64,000 nt of DNA from Hyphodiscus hymeniophilus (GCA_016508695.1 VNKQ01000005.1:2046001-2110000); one strand, 5' to 3'. Counted from the first letter of the stretch, positions 9,103 to 20,613 are shown. Numbers and translations: made by a program. Notes: generated by a model from the sequence alone, not told the origin.

Positions 9103-12093
9103 ATGGCAAGAGACGACGGGGGAAACAGCCCCAAGCGGCGCAAGATCGATTTCAACCCTTTACGATCTGATGACAGGTTTGTCGTTCCAGACAAGCCTGC
9201 CTCACGTAGCGAGAGCAAAGCCCCCCGATCTCAAAGTCGAATGGGAAATGGATCCCGAGCCTCAACTCCTCGTTCCCAATCTCGTTATGCTTCTACGCCA
9301 AAGCAAGAGGAGTTTGACGGCCCAGAGAAAGGAGTTGATGTGGAAGATTCCAATGCTTTGGACAGAGATTGGTATGCAGGAGATGAGAGTGGTGGGCATA
9401 CTTTTGGAGACGACAGCCACAATCCATTTGGATCTTACGACAATTCCTGGGCTGATCAGCAGCGAGAAGCTACGTTGGCAGATAAGAAGACTGGCAAACG
9501 AATGAGTGCACGGGCTGCTCAAAAGCAAAAGGATGTCGATGCTTGGGAGACGAATCGAATGCTTACTTCCGGCGTGGCGCAGAGAAGGGATTTTGGAGAT
9601 GACTTCGAGGATGATGAAGAAGCAACTCGTGTGCATCTGCTGGTGCATGATCTCAGGCCTCCATTCCTGGACGGGCGAACAGTATTCTCCAAGCAGCTTG
9701 ATCCCGTGCCTGCCGTCCGGGATAACCAAAGCGATATGGCTGTCTTTAGTAGGAAGGGCAGTAAAGTGGTGAAGGAAAAGCGTCAGCAAAAAGAAAGACA
9801 GAAGCAAGCACAAGAAGCCACGAAGCTTGCCGGAACAGCTCTTGGCAACTTGACAGGCGTCAAGGAGGATGAAGGGGATAGTGCTGCGGCTGTTCCAGGT
9901 GAAGGCGAAGAGCAGGGGAACAGCAAGTTTGCCCAACACATGAAGCAAAATGATGGTGCCAGCAACTTCAGTCAGAGCAAGTCTTTGAAGGAACAGAGGG
10001 AATACCTGCCGGCATTTGCTGTACGGGAAGACCTCCTGAGAGTCATTCGAGACAATCAAGTTGTTATCGTTGTTGGTGAGACTGGGTCGGGTAAAACGAC
10101 TCAACTCACCCAATTTTTATACGAAGATGGATATGCAAAGCTCGGCATGATTGGCTGCACACAGCCTCGAAGAGTTGCTGCGATGAGTGTGGCCAAACGT
10201 GTAAGCGAAGAAATGCAATGTAGACTGGGCTCTACGGTTGGATATGCGATTCGATTTGAAGATTGCACCAGCAAAGAGACTACGATCAAGTATATGACCG
10301 ATGGAGTTCTCCTCAGAGAATCCCTTAACGAACCAGATTTGGATCGCTACTCTTGTGTTATCATGGACGAGGCTCACGAGAGAGCCTTGAACACTGATGT
10401 TCTCATGGGGTTATTCAAAAAGGTCCTAGCCCGTCGACGGGATCTCAAGCTGATTGTGACATCTGCAACGATGAACTCAAAACGCTTCTCGGACTTTTAT
10501 GGCGGAGCGCCTGAATTTTTCATTCCTGGGCGGACTTTCCCAGTCGATGTCATGTTCCATCGATCGCCAGTGGAAGACTATGTAGACCAAGCGGTTCAGC
10601 AAGTATTGGCAATCCATGTGTCCATGGGAGCTGGCGATATTTTAGTCTTCATGACTGGACAGGAAGATATTGAATGCACTTGTGAGCTCATTCAGGAACG
10701 ATTGAACTCTCTCAATGATCCTCCCAAACTTAGCATTCTGCCAATATACAGCCAGATGCCTGCAGATTTACAGGCAAAGATCTTCGATAAAGCTGCCCCG
10801 GGTGTTAGAAAAGTCATTGTGGCCACCAACATTGCCGAGACAAGTCTGACAGTCGACGGAATCATGTATGTGGTCGATGCCGGCTATTCAAAATTGAAAG
10901 TTTACAATCCGAGAATGGGAATGGACACTTTGCAAATCACACCAATATCTCAAGCAAATGCTTCGCAAAGAGCTGGTCGTGCAGGACGTACTGGGCCCGG
11001 AAAGGCATTCCATCTATTCACAGAGGCTGCTTTCAAAGACGAGCTGTACATACAGACAATCCCCGAAATTCAGCGCACGAATCTTGCCAACACCGTTCTG
11101 CTCCTAAAATCTCTAGGAGTGAAGGACCTTTTAGACTTCGATTTTATGGATCCACCACCACAAGACACCATCACGACATCACTCTTCGATCTATGGGCTT
11201 TGGGAGCTCTTGACAATATTGGTGATTTGACACCGATAGGCAGTAAAATGACTGCGTTTCCAATGGATCCTTCTTTGGCAAAGCTCCTGATTACGTCGGA
11301 AGATTACGGTTGTAGCGAAGAAATGCTGACAATCGTGTCCATGCTTTCGGTACCTAGCGTATTCTACAGACCAAAGGAAAGACAGGAAGAATCAGATGCG
11401 GCTCGTGAAAAGTTCTTCGTCCCCGAGTCCGACCATTTGACATATCTTCACGTGTACTCTCAATGGAAGTCAAACGGTTACTCTGACGGCTGGTGTACTA
11501 GGCACTTCTTGCATCCCAAATCTTTGCGTCGGGCAAAAGAGATCAGAGAACAGCTTGGCGACATCATGAAGATGCAAAGAATGTCGATGATCAGCTGCGG
11601 CACCGATTGGGACGTCATTCGAAAATGTATTTGTTCTGGATATTATCACCAAGCAGCCAAGGTTAAAGGGATTGGAGAATACGTCAATCTGAGAACAAGT
11701 GTGACGGTACAACTTCATCCAACAAGTGCTCTTTATGGGCTTGGTTATCTCCCAGATTACGTGGTCTACCATGAACTCATCCTTACGTCGAAGGAATACA
11801 TGTCCACGGTAACTTCTGTTGATCCCAAGTGGCTCGCGGAGCTGGGAGGAGTCTTTTACTCAGTGAAGGAGAAAGGCTATTCGGCGCGCGAGAAGCGAGT
11901 GACGGAGGTGGAATTCAATCGGAAGATGGAGATTGAAGCGAAGATGGCAGAAGACAAGTTGCGGGAAGAGCGAAGGTTGGAAAATGAGACTACGAAGTTG
12001 GTTAAGAAGACCTTACCGGCCGTTGTGAAGAAGGTTGCTTCTCATGGTGCAGTCCGGAAACCAATTGTGAGACGTGCTGGACGAGGATTCTAA
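9103..12093 (+). CDS. PRP16: PRP16, DEAH-box pre-mRNA splicing ATPase
   Basis: Intronless ORF of 996 residues. The first 300 residues are a charged, spliceosome-type N-terminal extension (early basic motif SPKRRKIDFNPL). The helicase core follows: Walker A GETGSGKTTQ at about 325-334, DEAH at 422-425, SAT at 454-456, TNIAETSLT, and motif VI QRAGRAGRTGPG at about 622-633. The winged-helix, ratchet (HA2) and OB-fold regions continue, with PTSALYGLGYLPDYVVYHEL near the end. The sequence around FHRSPVEDYVDQAVQQVLAIHVS and CGTDWDVIRKCICSGYYHQAAK fits PRP16/DHX38 better than PRP2, PRP22 or PRP43. PRP16 hydrolyses ATP to remodel the spliceosome after the first catalytic step and to proofread branch sites. 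Length is close to the family norm. All motor motifs are intact. Confidence 0.93.
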   Translation: MARDDGGNSPKRRKIDFNPLRSDDRFVVPDKPASRSESKAPRSQSRMGNGSRASTPRSQSRYASTPKQEEFDGPEKGVDVEDSNALDRDWYAGDESGGHTFGDDSHNPFGSYDNSWADQQREATLADKKTGKRMSARAAQKQKDVDAWETNRMLTSGVAQRRDFGDDFEDDEEATRVHLLVHDLRPPFLDGRTVFSKQLDPVPAVRDNQSDMAVFSRKGSKVVKEKRQQKERQKQAQEATKLAGTALGNLTGVKEDEGDSAAAVPGEGEEQGNSKFAQHMKQNDGASNFSQSKSLKEQREYLPAFAVREDLLRVIRDNQVVIVVGETGSGKTTQLTQFLYEDGYAKLGMIGCTQPRRVAAMSVAKRVSEEMQCRLGSTVGYAIRFEDCTSKETTIKYMTDGVLLRESLNEPDLDRYSCVIMDEAHERALNTDVLMGLFKKVLARRRDLKLIVTSATMNSKRFSDFYGGAPEFFIPGRTFPVDVMFHRSPVEDYVDQAVQQVLAIHVSMGAGDILVFMTGQEDIECTCELIQERLNSLNDPPKLSILPIYSQMPADLQAKIFDKAAPGVRKVIVATNIAETSLTVDGIMYVVDAGYSKLKVYNPRMGMDTLQITPISQANASQRAGRAGRTGPGKAFHLFTEAAFKDELYIQTIPEIQRTNLANTVLLLKSLGVKDLLDFDFMDPPPQDTITTSLFDLWALGALDNIGDLTPIGSKMTAFPMDPSLAKLLITSEDYGCSEEMLTIVSMLSVPSVFYRPKERQEESDAAREKFFVPESDHLTYLHVYSQWKSNGYSDGWCTRHFLHPKSLRRAKEIREQLGDIMKMQRMSMISCGTDWDVIRKCICSGYYHQAAKVKGIGEYVNLRTSVTVQLHPTSALYGLGYLPDYVVYHELILTSKEYMSTVTSVDPKWLAELGGVFYSVKEKGYSAREKRVTEVEFNRKMEIEAKMAEDKLREERRLENETTKLVKKTLPAVVKKVASHGAVRKPIVRRAGRGF

Positions 12094-12789
12094 TTCGGCA
12101 TCTCATAAATCAGCTAAACACTAGTATCAAACTCAGCATGTCCACAAATCTGGACAATCATGATAGCTTTGGAGGCTCTCAGAAATGCCTCATTTGGAAC
12201 TTGCAACTGTACGTGATGTACGGAAAGGACTTCCACATCACGCGTGGCACTCCAACTTCATTCTTTCTCAGAATCATCGGAGAGCTGCAAGTTCTCCTTT
12301 TGGTGGCATGGTTTTGCAAGGTCAGCTACCCTGCCGTGTGGCTCTCTCTATGCCTCAACCGTCCAGATCCGATATGCTGCACATTTAGTCCAGCTTTTGC
12401 GCCTATCTCATCATCTTATCCTCTGAGCGACAAGGTCCTGAGGAGTGCGAGCGCACCAAAAGTACGGAAAACCACTGATGCATATTACCGTCACGAAGTG
12501 TAATCCTAAATATCAGCCGCATGGGGGTCCACTTTGCCTTGTTCCGAGACATAAGGTTTTGAATGTTCAAAGACCAGGGTGTTCAAAAGCAACATAAAAA
12601 TAGGTAAAGAGGCTCGCTTGTTTTGGAGAAGGCATGTCTGCAACTATCGAATACTGCGTACCAAGATAGCTTTTAGAGATTGCTTAAAATATATTGCTGG
12701 CCGTTCGAGCTCCCAACGTTCTGCGCTTGCAAGACCCCCACACGGGATTTTCGTCTCGCTCCTTCCCATCTACATGAGCAGATAAACCA
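12094..12789. other. convergent 3' intergenic region
   Basis: Lies between the 3' ends of PRP16 and the minus-strand gene at 12790. It contains only short overlapping open frames without recognisable content. It probably holds both 3' UTRs. Confidence 0.5.
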
Positions 12790-13929
12790 CTATCTAGAGT
12801 ATGTTTCATACGACATCTCGCTGCCCATCGCCCAACCGTCCAAAGCCCTCAACTCCCTGATATCATCACAGCACGCATTCCAAGCAGGCCTATCTCTCAA
12901 ATAGGAGCAAATCTTTTTCGCCGCCACACCAACCCGTTCAACCAGACTTCCGCTCAAAAAAGTCGCTCCATCATCACTCTCCATATCAGCATCCCGGCTA
13001 ACCATTTCCTCATAGTCAAGGCCCCTAACCACGAGCTCGGCCCATTCACACAAGTTTCGCATAACTCTCGATGTTTCAACTTCCGCATGAGGCACTGCCA
13101 CATTGTTGCAAGCTTCGAACCAGATGTGTGTGCAGAGCGTGGAGATGTTGCCCATGAGACTTGCGTGAAGCCCTCGGGTACGGCGCGGGGGAAGAGAGTA
13201 GGGATGATAGCGGTAGGAGTTAAGTCTGTTGCGGGAGCGAAGAGAGGTCAGATAGAAGGTTGAGCCTTCGAGGCAAGTGTTGTAGATGTTGTTGAGGTGG
13301 GATATGCGTTGTTCTCTGATGGTGAGGTGAGGTCGGACGGTACGTGTTGACGCAATTGACATCGGCGTTGGATTCGGAGAGACGGGTCGTGCGGGCGACT
13401 CGGTTCTTGGTTGGTTGAAGTAGAGAATTCGAATGGTTTGTGCTGAGGAGACTGAAGCTGGTGCGGGGGGAGAGCTCGGCGGTGTTTCTGGTATGAAGGA
13501 CATGGGAGATTGATGATCGAAGCGTGAGTAAATAGGCACTGGGGGTGATGCTGGCCGGACTGAATGTTGTTGATCCCGACCTGGGATTGAATATCTCCAT
13601 TGTGGTGGACCTTCGGCCGTGTCATAGCCCATAGTTGAGTGGTTGTGAGTGTCGTGACCACCTTGACCCGGATAGATGAGAGGCGGGTATGACTGCCAAT
13701 GACTACGGTCGATGCCGAAGTGTGTGGAGTGGTCATTGAACACTCCGTACTGATTGTTATCGAGATCCGGACCGCCAAAGGTGGTGTAATTTGTATGTGA
13801 GGTGGAATCAGGATTTCGGTGAAAGCTTTCGTCTGTCTCGCCGCTGGAACTGGTCCGCTGAGTGGGATTGTTGCTACGATAATCTTCGTCCATTGTGTAG
13901 AATCTGTGGGTCGTTCGATTTCGAGGCAT
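12790..13929 (-). CDS. unrecognised Pro/Ser-rich fungal protein
   Basis: Single-exon model of 379 residues starting MPRNRTTHRFYTMDED. The open frame extends upstream to 14235, but that extension lacks an early ATG, is AT-rich and reads like leader sequence, so I chose the ATG at 13929. Residues 1-220 are low-complexity (Ser, Pro, His, Asn, Gln) and probably disordered. The C-terminal half is compositionally normal, with HLNNIYNTCLEGSTFYLTSLRSR, a helical segment around NLCEWAELVVRGLDYEEM, and a final segment ending RELRALDGWAMGSEMSYE. No catalytic motif, signal peptide or transmembrane segment is visible. I do not recognise a family. A regulatory or scaffold role would be a guess. Confidence 0.6.
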   Translation of the reverse strand: MPRNRTTHRFYTMDEDYRSNNPTQRTSSSGETDESFHRNPDSTSHTNYTTFGGPDLDNNQYGVFNDHSTHFGIDRSHWQSYPPLIYPGQGGHDTHNHSTMGYDTAEGPPQWRYSIPGRDQQHSVRPASPPVPIYSRFDHQSPMSFIPETPPSSPPAPASVSSAQTIRILYFNQPRTESPARPVSPNPTPMSIASTRTVRPHLTIREQRISHLNNIYNTCLEGSTFYLTSLRSRNRLNSYRYHPYSLPPRRTRGLHASLMGNISTLCTHIWFEACNNVAVPHAEVETSRVMRNLCEWAELVVRGLDYEEMVSRDADMESDDGATFLSGSLVERVGVAAKKICSYLRDRPAWNACCDDIRELRALDGWAMGSEMSYETYSR

Positions 13930-14370
13930 GATGAAGCTTGAGGGAGATCCGACGAAGAATTGGGATTTTGCGTGTTTAAGTAGAGAACGCAGGTAAAATA
14001 TGGAAATGTAGATGTTCAAAGAATGGTGAAATGGATGTTGCTGGAATGAACATAGAACTATAATAAGTCTCAAGATTTTTACCTTGATACTATGGAGACT
14101 GATTATCAAGCAGAAGAAATATTCATCCAAAGAGGGCCTTATTTTGGATCGCTTGGCATATATCGTGCGGCTCGAATGTATTTGGGCAGACTCGTTCGTC
14201 GTATCACTTATCATTGAAGGCGTGTAGACATCCACGAACAGACATGAGTACCCCTATCCACTTTCTTCGTTGGAAAAATTAACGTTGTACTTGTAATCTT
14301 TACATAGCTCGGACTGAACTTTTGAAAGGCTGATGAAACACAGCTTTCTTTCAATAGCGCTTAACTTATT
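13930..14370. other. upstream region of the Pro/Ser-rich gene
   Basis: AT-rich interval between the 3' end of ARC40 and the start at 13929, both on the minus strand. It contains the open but ATG-poor extension of the downstream frame, interpreted as promoter plus 5' UTR. Confidence 0.5.
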
Positions 14371-15607
14371 CTATGCGTTCCAGATCACAATTCTTCCATC
14401 GACACCACTCGCTGAGAGTTTATTAGCACCTCTCTCTAGACAGTCGTGGAAGGACTTACTACTGAATTTCCGAACGGCACCACCGGATTCTTCGTAGACA
14501 CGAATTGTACTGATTGTGTTCTGATGTACAGTTTTTAGCTGTGTATCATCTTTAGTCTTTCCTTTCAAGTCCAATTGCTTGAACATATTCAAAGCCGACT
14601 CCTCGCGAGCGACTCCGGGTCCTCCTTTCGATTCCAATGAGCCAGTGAGCTGCCATCCTCCCTCATTGCCCTTGAATCTGTAGGCCTCGCAATCATAACC
14701 TGCTGCAATAATCTCGGCTTCTCCGTTCCAAATGAGACTCATGAATGGCAGTAGCTGAGTGCTGACGCTTACCACTGCTCTCGGAGGCTGGTCTGCGCCA
14801 TTTGGATATACAACAGTGATACTACTGTCATGCGCTGCGAATGCCAATGCATCGCCACTAGGAGAAAAGGAAACAGCGTGAACCCAGCCTGCTGAGTTGT
14901 TGAGGTATTCTCCACAAACAGTGTTGAATGGCAATCGTTCTCCCCACACTCCAGGCTCTGGTCTAGCATCGACACCTTTAATGAAGCTGGAGAAGACTCT
15001 CGCATGTGCATCGGTTGATCCGGACGCCAAAAGAACCGAGTTCGGGTGCCAGGCCACCGTTGTGACTGTGCTTCGAATTGGCTTCTTGATATGCTTTGAC
15101 ACCCACCAGTCGTTCTCTTCTTCGAAATAGCAAATTGCAATGACTCTCGCACCGGATCCTACCGCGAATTTGGTTTCGGAGGGAGACCATCGAACGAATG
15201 TTGCAGCTCGGTTGATTCGGAGTAGAACGAGCGTTGGCTTGTAGCCAGTTGGAGAGGGTTCCCAGACTAGTGCATTTCGATCTGGATAATGGTTCTTAGC
15301 AGTCATACACTGAGGAGAACTGGGCATCCAGTCCAGTCTGCCATGTGCATGCCTCCGATTAGCAGGGGCTGGATATAGTCTTACCTTGAGAGCAGGTTAC
15401 AATTCTCCCACTGCTCAATGCAATATCTACGCTCGTAACAAACTTATCGTGACCTTTCAGCTCATCCTTGAGTTTAAATCCATTTCCTGTGCGTCCATAA
15501 AGCTCGACGTTGGTGTCTCGTGCAACGGCCAACGTCTGCTTGTCAGCAGAGAAGGAATGGTCTGCGATCGGGTGGTGGAAGAGGTGGTGGACTTCTGGGG
15601 CTGCCAT
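14371..15607 (-). CDS. ARC40: ARPC1/Arc40, WD40 subunit of the Arp2/3 complex
   Basis: Two exons (15607-15385, 15281-14371) encode 377 residues, the usual size of ARPC1. The N-terminus MAAPEVHHLFHHPIADHSFSADKQTLAVARD is the family start. The splice restores VTCSQDRNALVWEP, a conserved first-blade sequence. Further WD repeats are visible (FVRWSPSETKFAVGSG, VAWHPNSVLLASGSTDAHARVFS, VHAVSFSPSGDALAFAAHDSSI). Between the last blades lies the extended insert expected to contact Arp2/3 activators. The C-terminus is ASGVDGRIVIWNA. Arp2/3 nucleates branched actin at endocytic patches. The 103-nt intron has a GTAAGA donor and CAG acceptor. It is divergent from the RRM gene with 294 bp between start codons. 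Confidence 0.94.
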
Positions 15608-15901
15608 TATGAAGATGTATATTTGATAGGAGGAGCTCTCTACTATCAAAGTTGCGAATGGAGTTGTTGTGAGAGGATGACGAGGTGTAGGCGTGGTCGA
15701 GGTGTGGTGGGGTAGGTTGGTGCCTGAGAGGCTACGCCAGAAGTGGAAATCTTCAAGGTCGACGTTGTCGATCCAAAAAATTGGTATCTCGCGATTACGA
15801 GCCCGAATACAAAATTTGTGAACATCCCCGTTGGTCCAAGATCTTCTTTGAGTATACAAGCTCGGCACCCTCGTCTACCTGTATCAGGTATATCCTGCGA
15901 A
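15608..15901. promoter_or_regulatory. bidirectional promoter ARC40/U2B''-like
   Basis: 294 bp separate two divergent start codons. No obvious TATA box was seen. Leader sequences of both genes must lie here. Confidence 0.5.
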
Positions 15902-16574
15902 ATGGCTGCGACAGCTACCAGAGGAGCAGTGGCTCCAGGAACGAAAGGCCCCAAACCAACCTATGCGCCAAACCAGACCCTGTACATCTCGAACCTCCCT
16001 TCTTCAAAAATCCAGAAAGATGACCTCAGAAGATCACTTTACACCTTGTTCTCCACCTACGGGTCGGTTCTCGACGTTGTTGCGCTGCGGACCATGAAGA
16101 TGCGAGGGCAAGCCCATATCACATACAAAGATGTTCAGACCGCAACCCAAGCTATGAGAGCATTGCAGAAGTTCGACTTCTTCGGAAGGGAATTGGTGGG
16201 CTTCGCTTGCATCAATCGAAGAACTCCAGTCGGCTAATATTGTGGGATAGGATATTTCGTACGCGAAGTCGAAGTCTCATTTCGTGGCTAAGCTGGACGG
16301 AACATTCAAGATGGAGGCTCCCGCTGGTGAAGTGACTGCTACCGAATTACAACAAAGTATCTTCAATGGCCCACCATCAGCTGCGATGTCGAATACTGCG
16401 ACGGCACCAGCTCCTGGAACGTTGAAGCCCCCTGGTACGGATCACGCAATGGAGGATGCGAGGAGCCCGACTACAAGCGTAGCAGGCCAAAAGAGGAGAA
16501 GAGATACCGAGGATGAGGCAGATGAGGATAGTGAAGGTGATGTTGCTATGGAGGAGGACAGTGATGACGAGTGA
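15902..16574 (+). CDS. U2B''/U1A-type snRNP protein with one RRM
   Basis: Two exons (15902-16195, 16251-16574) encode 205 residues. The RRM starts at about residue 24 with NQTLYISNLPSSKIQKDDLRRSLYTLFSTYGSVLDVVAL and RGQAHITYK as RNP2 and RNP1. The splice restores FFGRELDISYAKSKSHFVAKLDGTF, matching MRIQYAKTDSDIIAK-type sequence in the family. The C-terminus is a low-complexity linker and a Glu/Asp-rich tail with a KRRR motif. The second RRM seen in animal U1A/U2B'' is absent, as in yeast Msl1. The expected role is binding U2 (or U1) snRNA stem-loops in the spliceosome. Whether it serves U1, U2 or both cannot be settled from sequence. The intron is 55 nt with a CTAAT branch. Confidence 0.88.
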
Positions 16575-16809
16575 TTCAAGAGTCTTAATATAGCATTGGA
16601 AGGCGTTGGGCGTTGGGCGATCGTAAAGATCCACGAAGCTTGGTATTCCCAATATGAGCAAAAATGAAAGATTTCAAAGAGCAAAAGCACATACTCTTCG
16701 TGAAGATGCCTCATGTTCCAAGGATTGCATTATTAAAAGACTTTCAAGTCGCTCCACTTAGCCTCGCCGCTCCTCTCTGAAAAAGTTTATATTCTTCCCA
16801 TGGCTAGCT

Positions 16810-17722
16810 TTATGGGCCACCAATTTTTGCCTGAGCCATTTCTGATGGAAGATATAACCCAACACAGCCTCCAACCAATCCAACCCACGTCATCAGATAC
16901 TCCTCGATGGGGCAATTGTAGCACTCCATAGCTTCCTTGGTCTGGCATGGGTGAATGAAGAATGCTGGCACATCTGTGACGGGGTGGTTCTATAGTTCTG
17001 TCAGAATGTCGGAAGGTATAGCCTGCCAATATCACTTACTGCAGCAGAGATTCCACCCGTGACGCCGACCTCACGGAGTTGGCTCTTGTATTGCTCAGGC
17101 ACCAGATATCGATAGACAGAATCTATATCGAGTGATGGCTCGCCGTTCGGGATATCATGTAAGGTGAACCAGAGTGTGGGTAGCCGGTACGTTGCATGTA
17201 AATGTATCTCATAAGTCACATACGGCTGATGGGAGTACAGACTGTACTGAGGCAGGCCATCGCCTGTCCCGTCGACATTTTGAGCTGGCCGTAGAGCTTC
17301 GTGATCCTCCTCCTCGTCGGCCATTGCAATGTCGATAGCGATGTCTCCGCTCACGTCCGGTGCTCCTCCACCCAACTTCGCGAACTGTCGCAAGAGATCA
17401 TCCTCTTCTTCAGGAAGCTGCAGCAGACGAATGATCTCGATGGACGTCGTCCCTGTGGTGAGAGTCCGTCGGGTATTGATCTTGAAGTTTTTCCGAGTCG
17501 GACCTAACTTGGCCTGAATATATCTCTTATCGAAGAGGGCACAAGTCTGGAACGGTAGAGTCAGTCAGCATGTTCCAGAAGGCGAGACCTTGCGGCCTTT
17601 GCTCTCGACGCACACTTTCAGATGCACTACTCTCAAGACAATAATTAAGCATAAACACTTACAAGCTCGAACTCTTCTGGAGTGAGGAAAGGCCATTGGC
17701 GATAATCCTCATGATGTGCCAT
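16810..17722 (-). CDS. ATG10: ATG10, E2-like enzyme for Atg12 conjugation
   Basis: Three exons (17722-17663, 17546-17040, 16989-16810) encode 248 residues. The first exon gives MAHHEDYRQWPFLTPEEFEL. The core includes YEIHLHATYRLPTLWFTLHD, a typical Atg3/Atg10 fold strand pair. The last exon carries NHPVTDVPAFFIHPCQTKEAM, in which Cys204 of the HPCxT motif is the predicted thioester cysteine. The end WVGLVGGCVGLYLP matches the conserved ATG10 C-terminus. Atg10 receives Atg12 from Atg7 and conjugates it to Atg5 during autophagosome formation in the cytosol. All exon junctions are in phase. It is divergent from the GH47 mannosidase and convergent with the RRM gene, whose stop lies 235 bp away. 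Confidence 0.9.
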
Positions 17723-18310
17723 ATTTGTAAAGTAAAAACACCGATTTATATCACAGTACGAATCCAGAAGAAGATCTGGAGAAAACTGCGGCAGACTTCC
17801 TCAAGCGACTTGCTTGCGTAGCATCATTGAATTCTTCATTTTGAGGGAAGAAGTGTATGTGAGTAGAATTGACCCCTCAAATATGTCAGACCAATGTTTC
17901 AGAAGAATAACCTGCTTTCCTCCAAACGTGTGGTGAAAACTCACTATGGGCTCGTAGTAAGCTCTCAGCCTTTCCACACGGCGTCGTCAGCGCGTATCCC
18001 TGCAATAAACTTGATCTACCTCTCGAGCCCCGTACGCCTATCTACGGAGGTGTATTCAAGATATTTGGATAGTGGATAGGAAAAGAATTTGATCCACAGT
18101 CCGTCAAATAATATAATCGCTCCAAGCTGTCGGTTTCCGAGGACATTTACAGTACGGTAGATACATCGGTGGCGTTGACAAGGCTGAAAAGCACACTTGT
18201 CCAGTCGGTAAACTTCCTGAGAACAACATTTTTGAAAACCACCCTTCCTCCTCACTTGCCTCCTCCTCGCCTTCCGATTCATGTATCGACCAATCGCTCC
18301 TTAGTATGTC
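17723..18310. promoter_or_regulatory. divergent promoter ATG10/GH47
   Basis: 588 bp between two start codons. It contains only small meaningless open frames. No specific binding site is claimed. Confidence 0.45.
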
Positions 18311-20613
18311 ATGAACATTCGCGATCCTTTCGATCTCCATCGCTCGCCTGCCTTCAACATACTTAGAGGGACCGCACGACAAGCAGCTGCGAACGTCAAG
18401 CAGAGAGTCGTTGAAGCTGGGGCGCAAGCCTACGAGAGCAGCAAGCAAGCAGTGGAAGAGATGTCGACCTTCTCGATACCTAAAAACGTCCCATCATTCA
18501 CGAATCCACAGAGAGAGTTGGAAAATAAGGCTTGGGGTTCTTCCGGCGTGACAACCAGATCTACCAATGCGTTCAGTGGCATGCAAGATCGAATGGGGGG
18601 CTTTTTCGAGAAGAACAACGATTTACCGATGTATAAAGACAAGCCATACTCATATGCTTCCTCGAGGAGACAACGGCCGGCTTGGAAACGAAAGCGAGTC
18701 ATGGGAGTTGTCATATCATGCGTGATGATTGTTTCATACTTGCTAGGACTATTTGGAGGTGATACTACAACAACGAAGAAGGCAAAGGACAGTTGGACTT
18801 GGTTGCAACGACCGGAGAGCAGTTCCAAAGTTGATTGGCTAGATCGGAGGGAACATGTGAAGGAGGCTTTCATTTTGAGTTGGGATGCGTATGATCGATA
18901 TGCTTGGGGTATGTCATAATGGCCCATATTGGAGTCTCTCGTTCTTCATCTATTGGCAAGCGCTAACCCTACTGGCTAGGATATGACGAGTTCCACCCCA
19001 TATCGAAACACGGAAAACAAATGACACCCCATGGGATGGGATGGATCATAGTGGATGCATTGGATACACTGATGTTGATGAATTTGACGACTCGCTTGAC
19101 TCATGCTAGGCAATGGATGTCTGAATCGTTAAATTATGACCAAGATCAGGAGGTCAACACATTCGAAACCACCATTCGTATGCTTGGGGGTCTTCTGTCA
19201 GCACACTATCTGTCGACAACATTCCCAGAGCTAGCCCCATTAGCAGAAGACGACGAGGGAGCCCCTGGTGAGGATCTCTACTTGGAGAAGGCGAAAGATT
19301 TGGCCGACCGTCTGATGGGTGCCTTCGAATCCCCCTCAGGTGTCCCATTTGCGAGCGTTAATCTGAAGACTTCTGCGGGCGTTCCCTCTCATGATGATGG
19401 AGGAGCTTCTTCGACTGCCGAAGCTGCAACACTGCAATTGGAGCTGAAGTACCTGTCAAAGTTAACCGGAGAAACGTACTACTGGGAAAAGGCCGAGAAG
19501 GTCATTAAAGTCATTGATGACAATGGCATGGATGATGGGCTCCTCCCAATTTACATTTATGCCAGCACCGGCAATTTTAGAGGAAGCAATATCCGCTTAG
19601 GCAGCAGAGGTGATTCATACTACGAATATTTGATCAAGCAATATCTGCAAACCTCGAAGGAGGAACCTATCTACAGAGAGCTATGGGATGAAGCATTGCA
19701 AGGAGTTCGCAAACATCTGATCACATATTCTAAACCATCTGAATTCACCGTTCTAGCTGAACGTCCAGACGGTCTTAACAACGCTATCTCACCCAAAATG
19801 GATCACCTCGTATGCTTCATGCCTGGAACCATTGCACTGGGGGTGACGGAAGGTCTCACCGAAGCCGAAGCTAGGAAACTCTCGACCTGGAACTCGAAGA
19901 AGGATGAAGAAATGAAATTGGCTGGAGAATTGATGCAAACTTGCTGGGGAATGTACAAAGTAATGGCTACAGGTCTCGCCCCTGAAATTGCGCATTTCAA
20001 TATCCACGGTCCTCCTATGACCGAATCCGCTCCACACCAAGCCCCGAAGTCGCTGGAAGATAACGACGAGTGGAAGGGAGACTTCAACGTCAAGTCGAAC
20101 GACGTTCATAACCTGCAGCGACCGGAAACGGTGGAAAGCCTGTTCTACATGTGGCGGATCACAGGAGATGTGATGTACAGAGAATGGGGATGGGAAATGT
20201 TCAAATCATTCATGAATTACACGGCAGTAGCAGAAGGAGGTGGTTTTACAAGTTTGCAGAATGCTAATGTCATTCCTCCGCAAACGAAGGATAATATGGA
20301 GAGTTTCTGGCTCGTAAGTCACCCTTCACATAGTGCTCTCCTCGTTGTTAACAATACCCAGGCCGAAACTCTCAAATACTTTTACTTGCTCTTCTCACCC
20401 AATGATCTCCTTCCTCTTACGGATATCGTCATCAATACAGAAGCGCATGCGTTCCCTAGATTCACTCTTGGGCCGCTCTTCAAGACTGGTTGGGAGAGGA
20501 AGCCCAGAGGGTCAGATGGGAAAATTCTACCTGACCCGCCGACAGAAGAGGCGAAACTTGCAACTCGGACGGTAGTGGAGAAGTTGAAGACAACTGAAGA
20601 GGTTTCAAAGTAA
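18311..20613 (+). CDS. GH47 mannosyl-oligosaccharide alpha-1,2-mannosidase (type II membrane)
   Basis: Three exons (18311-18908, 18980-20313, 20362-20613) encode 727 residues. An N-terminal cytosolic region of about 130 residues precedes one membrane anchor, VMGVVISCVMIVSYLLGLFGG, so this is a type II ER/Golgi protein. The GH47 domain follows: YDEFHPISKHGKQMTPHGMGWIIVDALDTLMLMNL, FETTIRMLGGLLSAHYLS, HLVCFMPGTIALG, RPETVESLFYMWRITGD, and the calcium-binding TEAHAFP. The acidic residues expected for catalysis appear present. The enzyme trims mannose from N-glycans of glycoproteins. The second intron is 48 nt, GTAAGT to CAG, a multiple of three. Left in, it would insert 16 residues between ESFWL and AETLKYFYLLF, which are contiguous in the family. 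Whether it is the ER Mns1 type or a Golgi type is not resolved. Confidence 0.93.

Noticed and set aside
9262..10113. 283-codon minus-strand open frame
   Set aside because: Lies wholly antisense to PRP16, whose helicase motifs are intact on the plus strand. No family content.
13930..14235. N-terminal extension of the Pro/Ser-rich protein
   Set aside because: The longer frame begins with GTG, is AT-rich and hydrophobic in an unstructured way. The ATG at 13929 is a better start.
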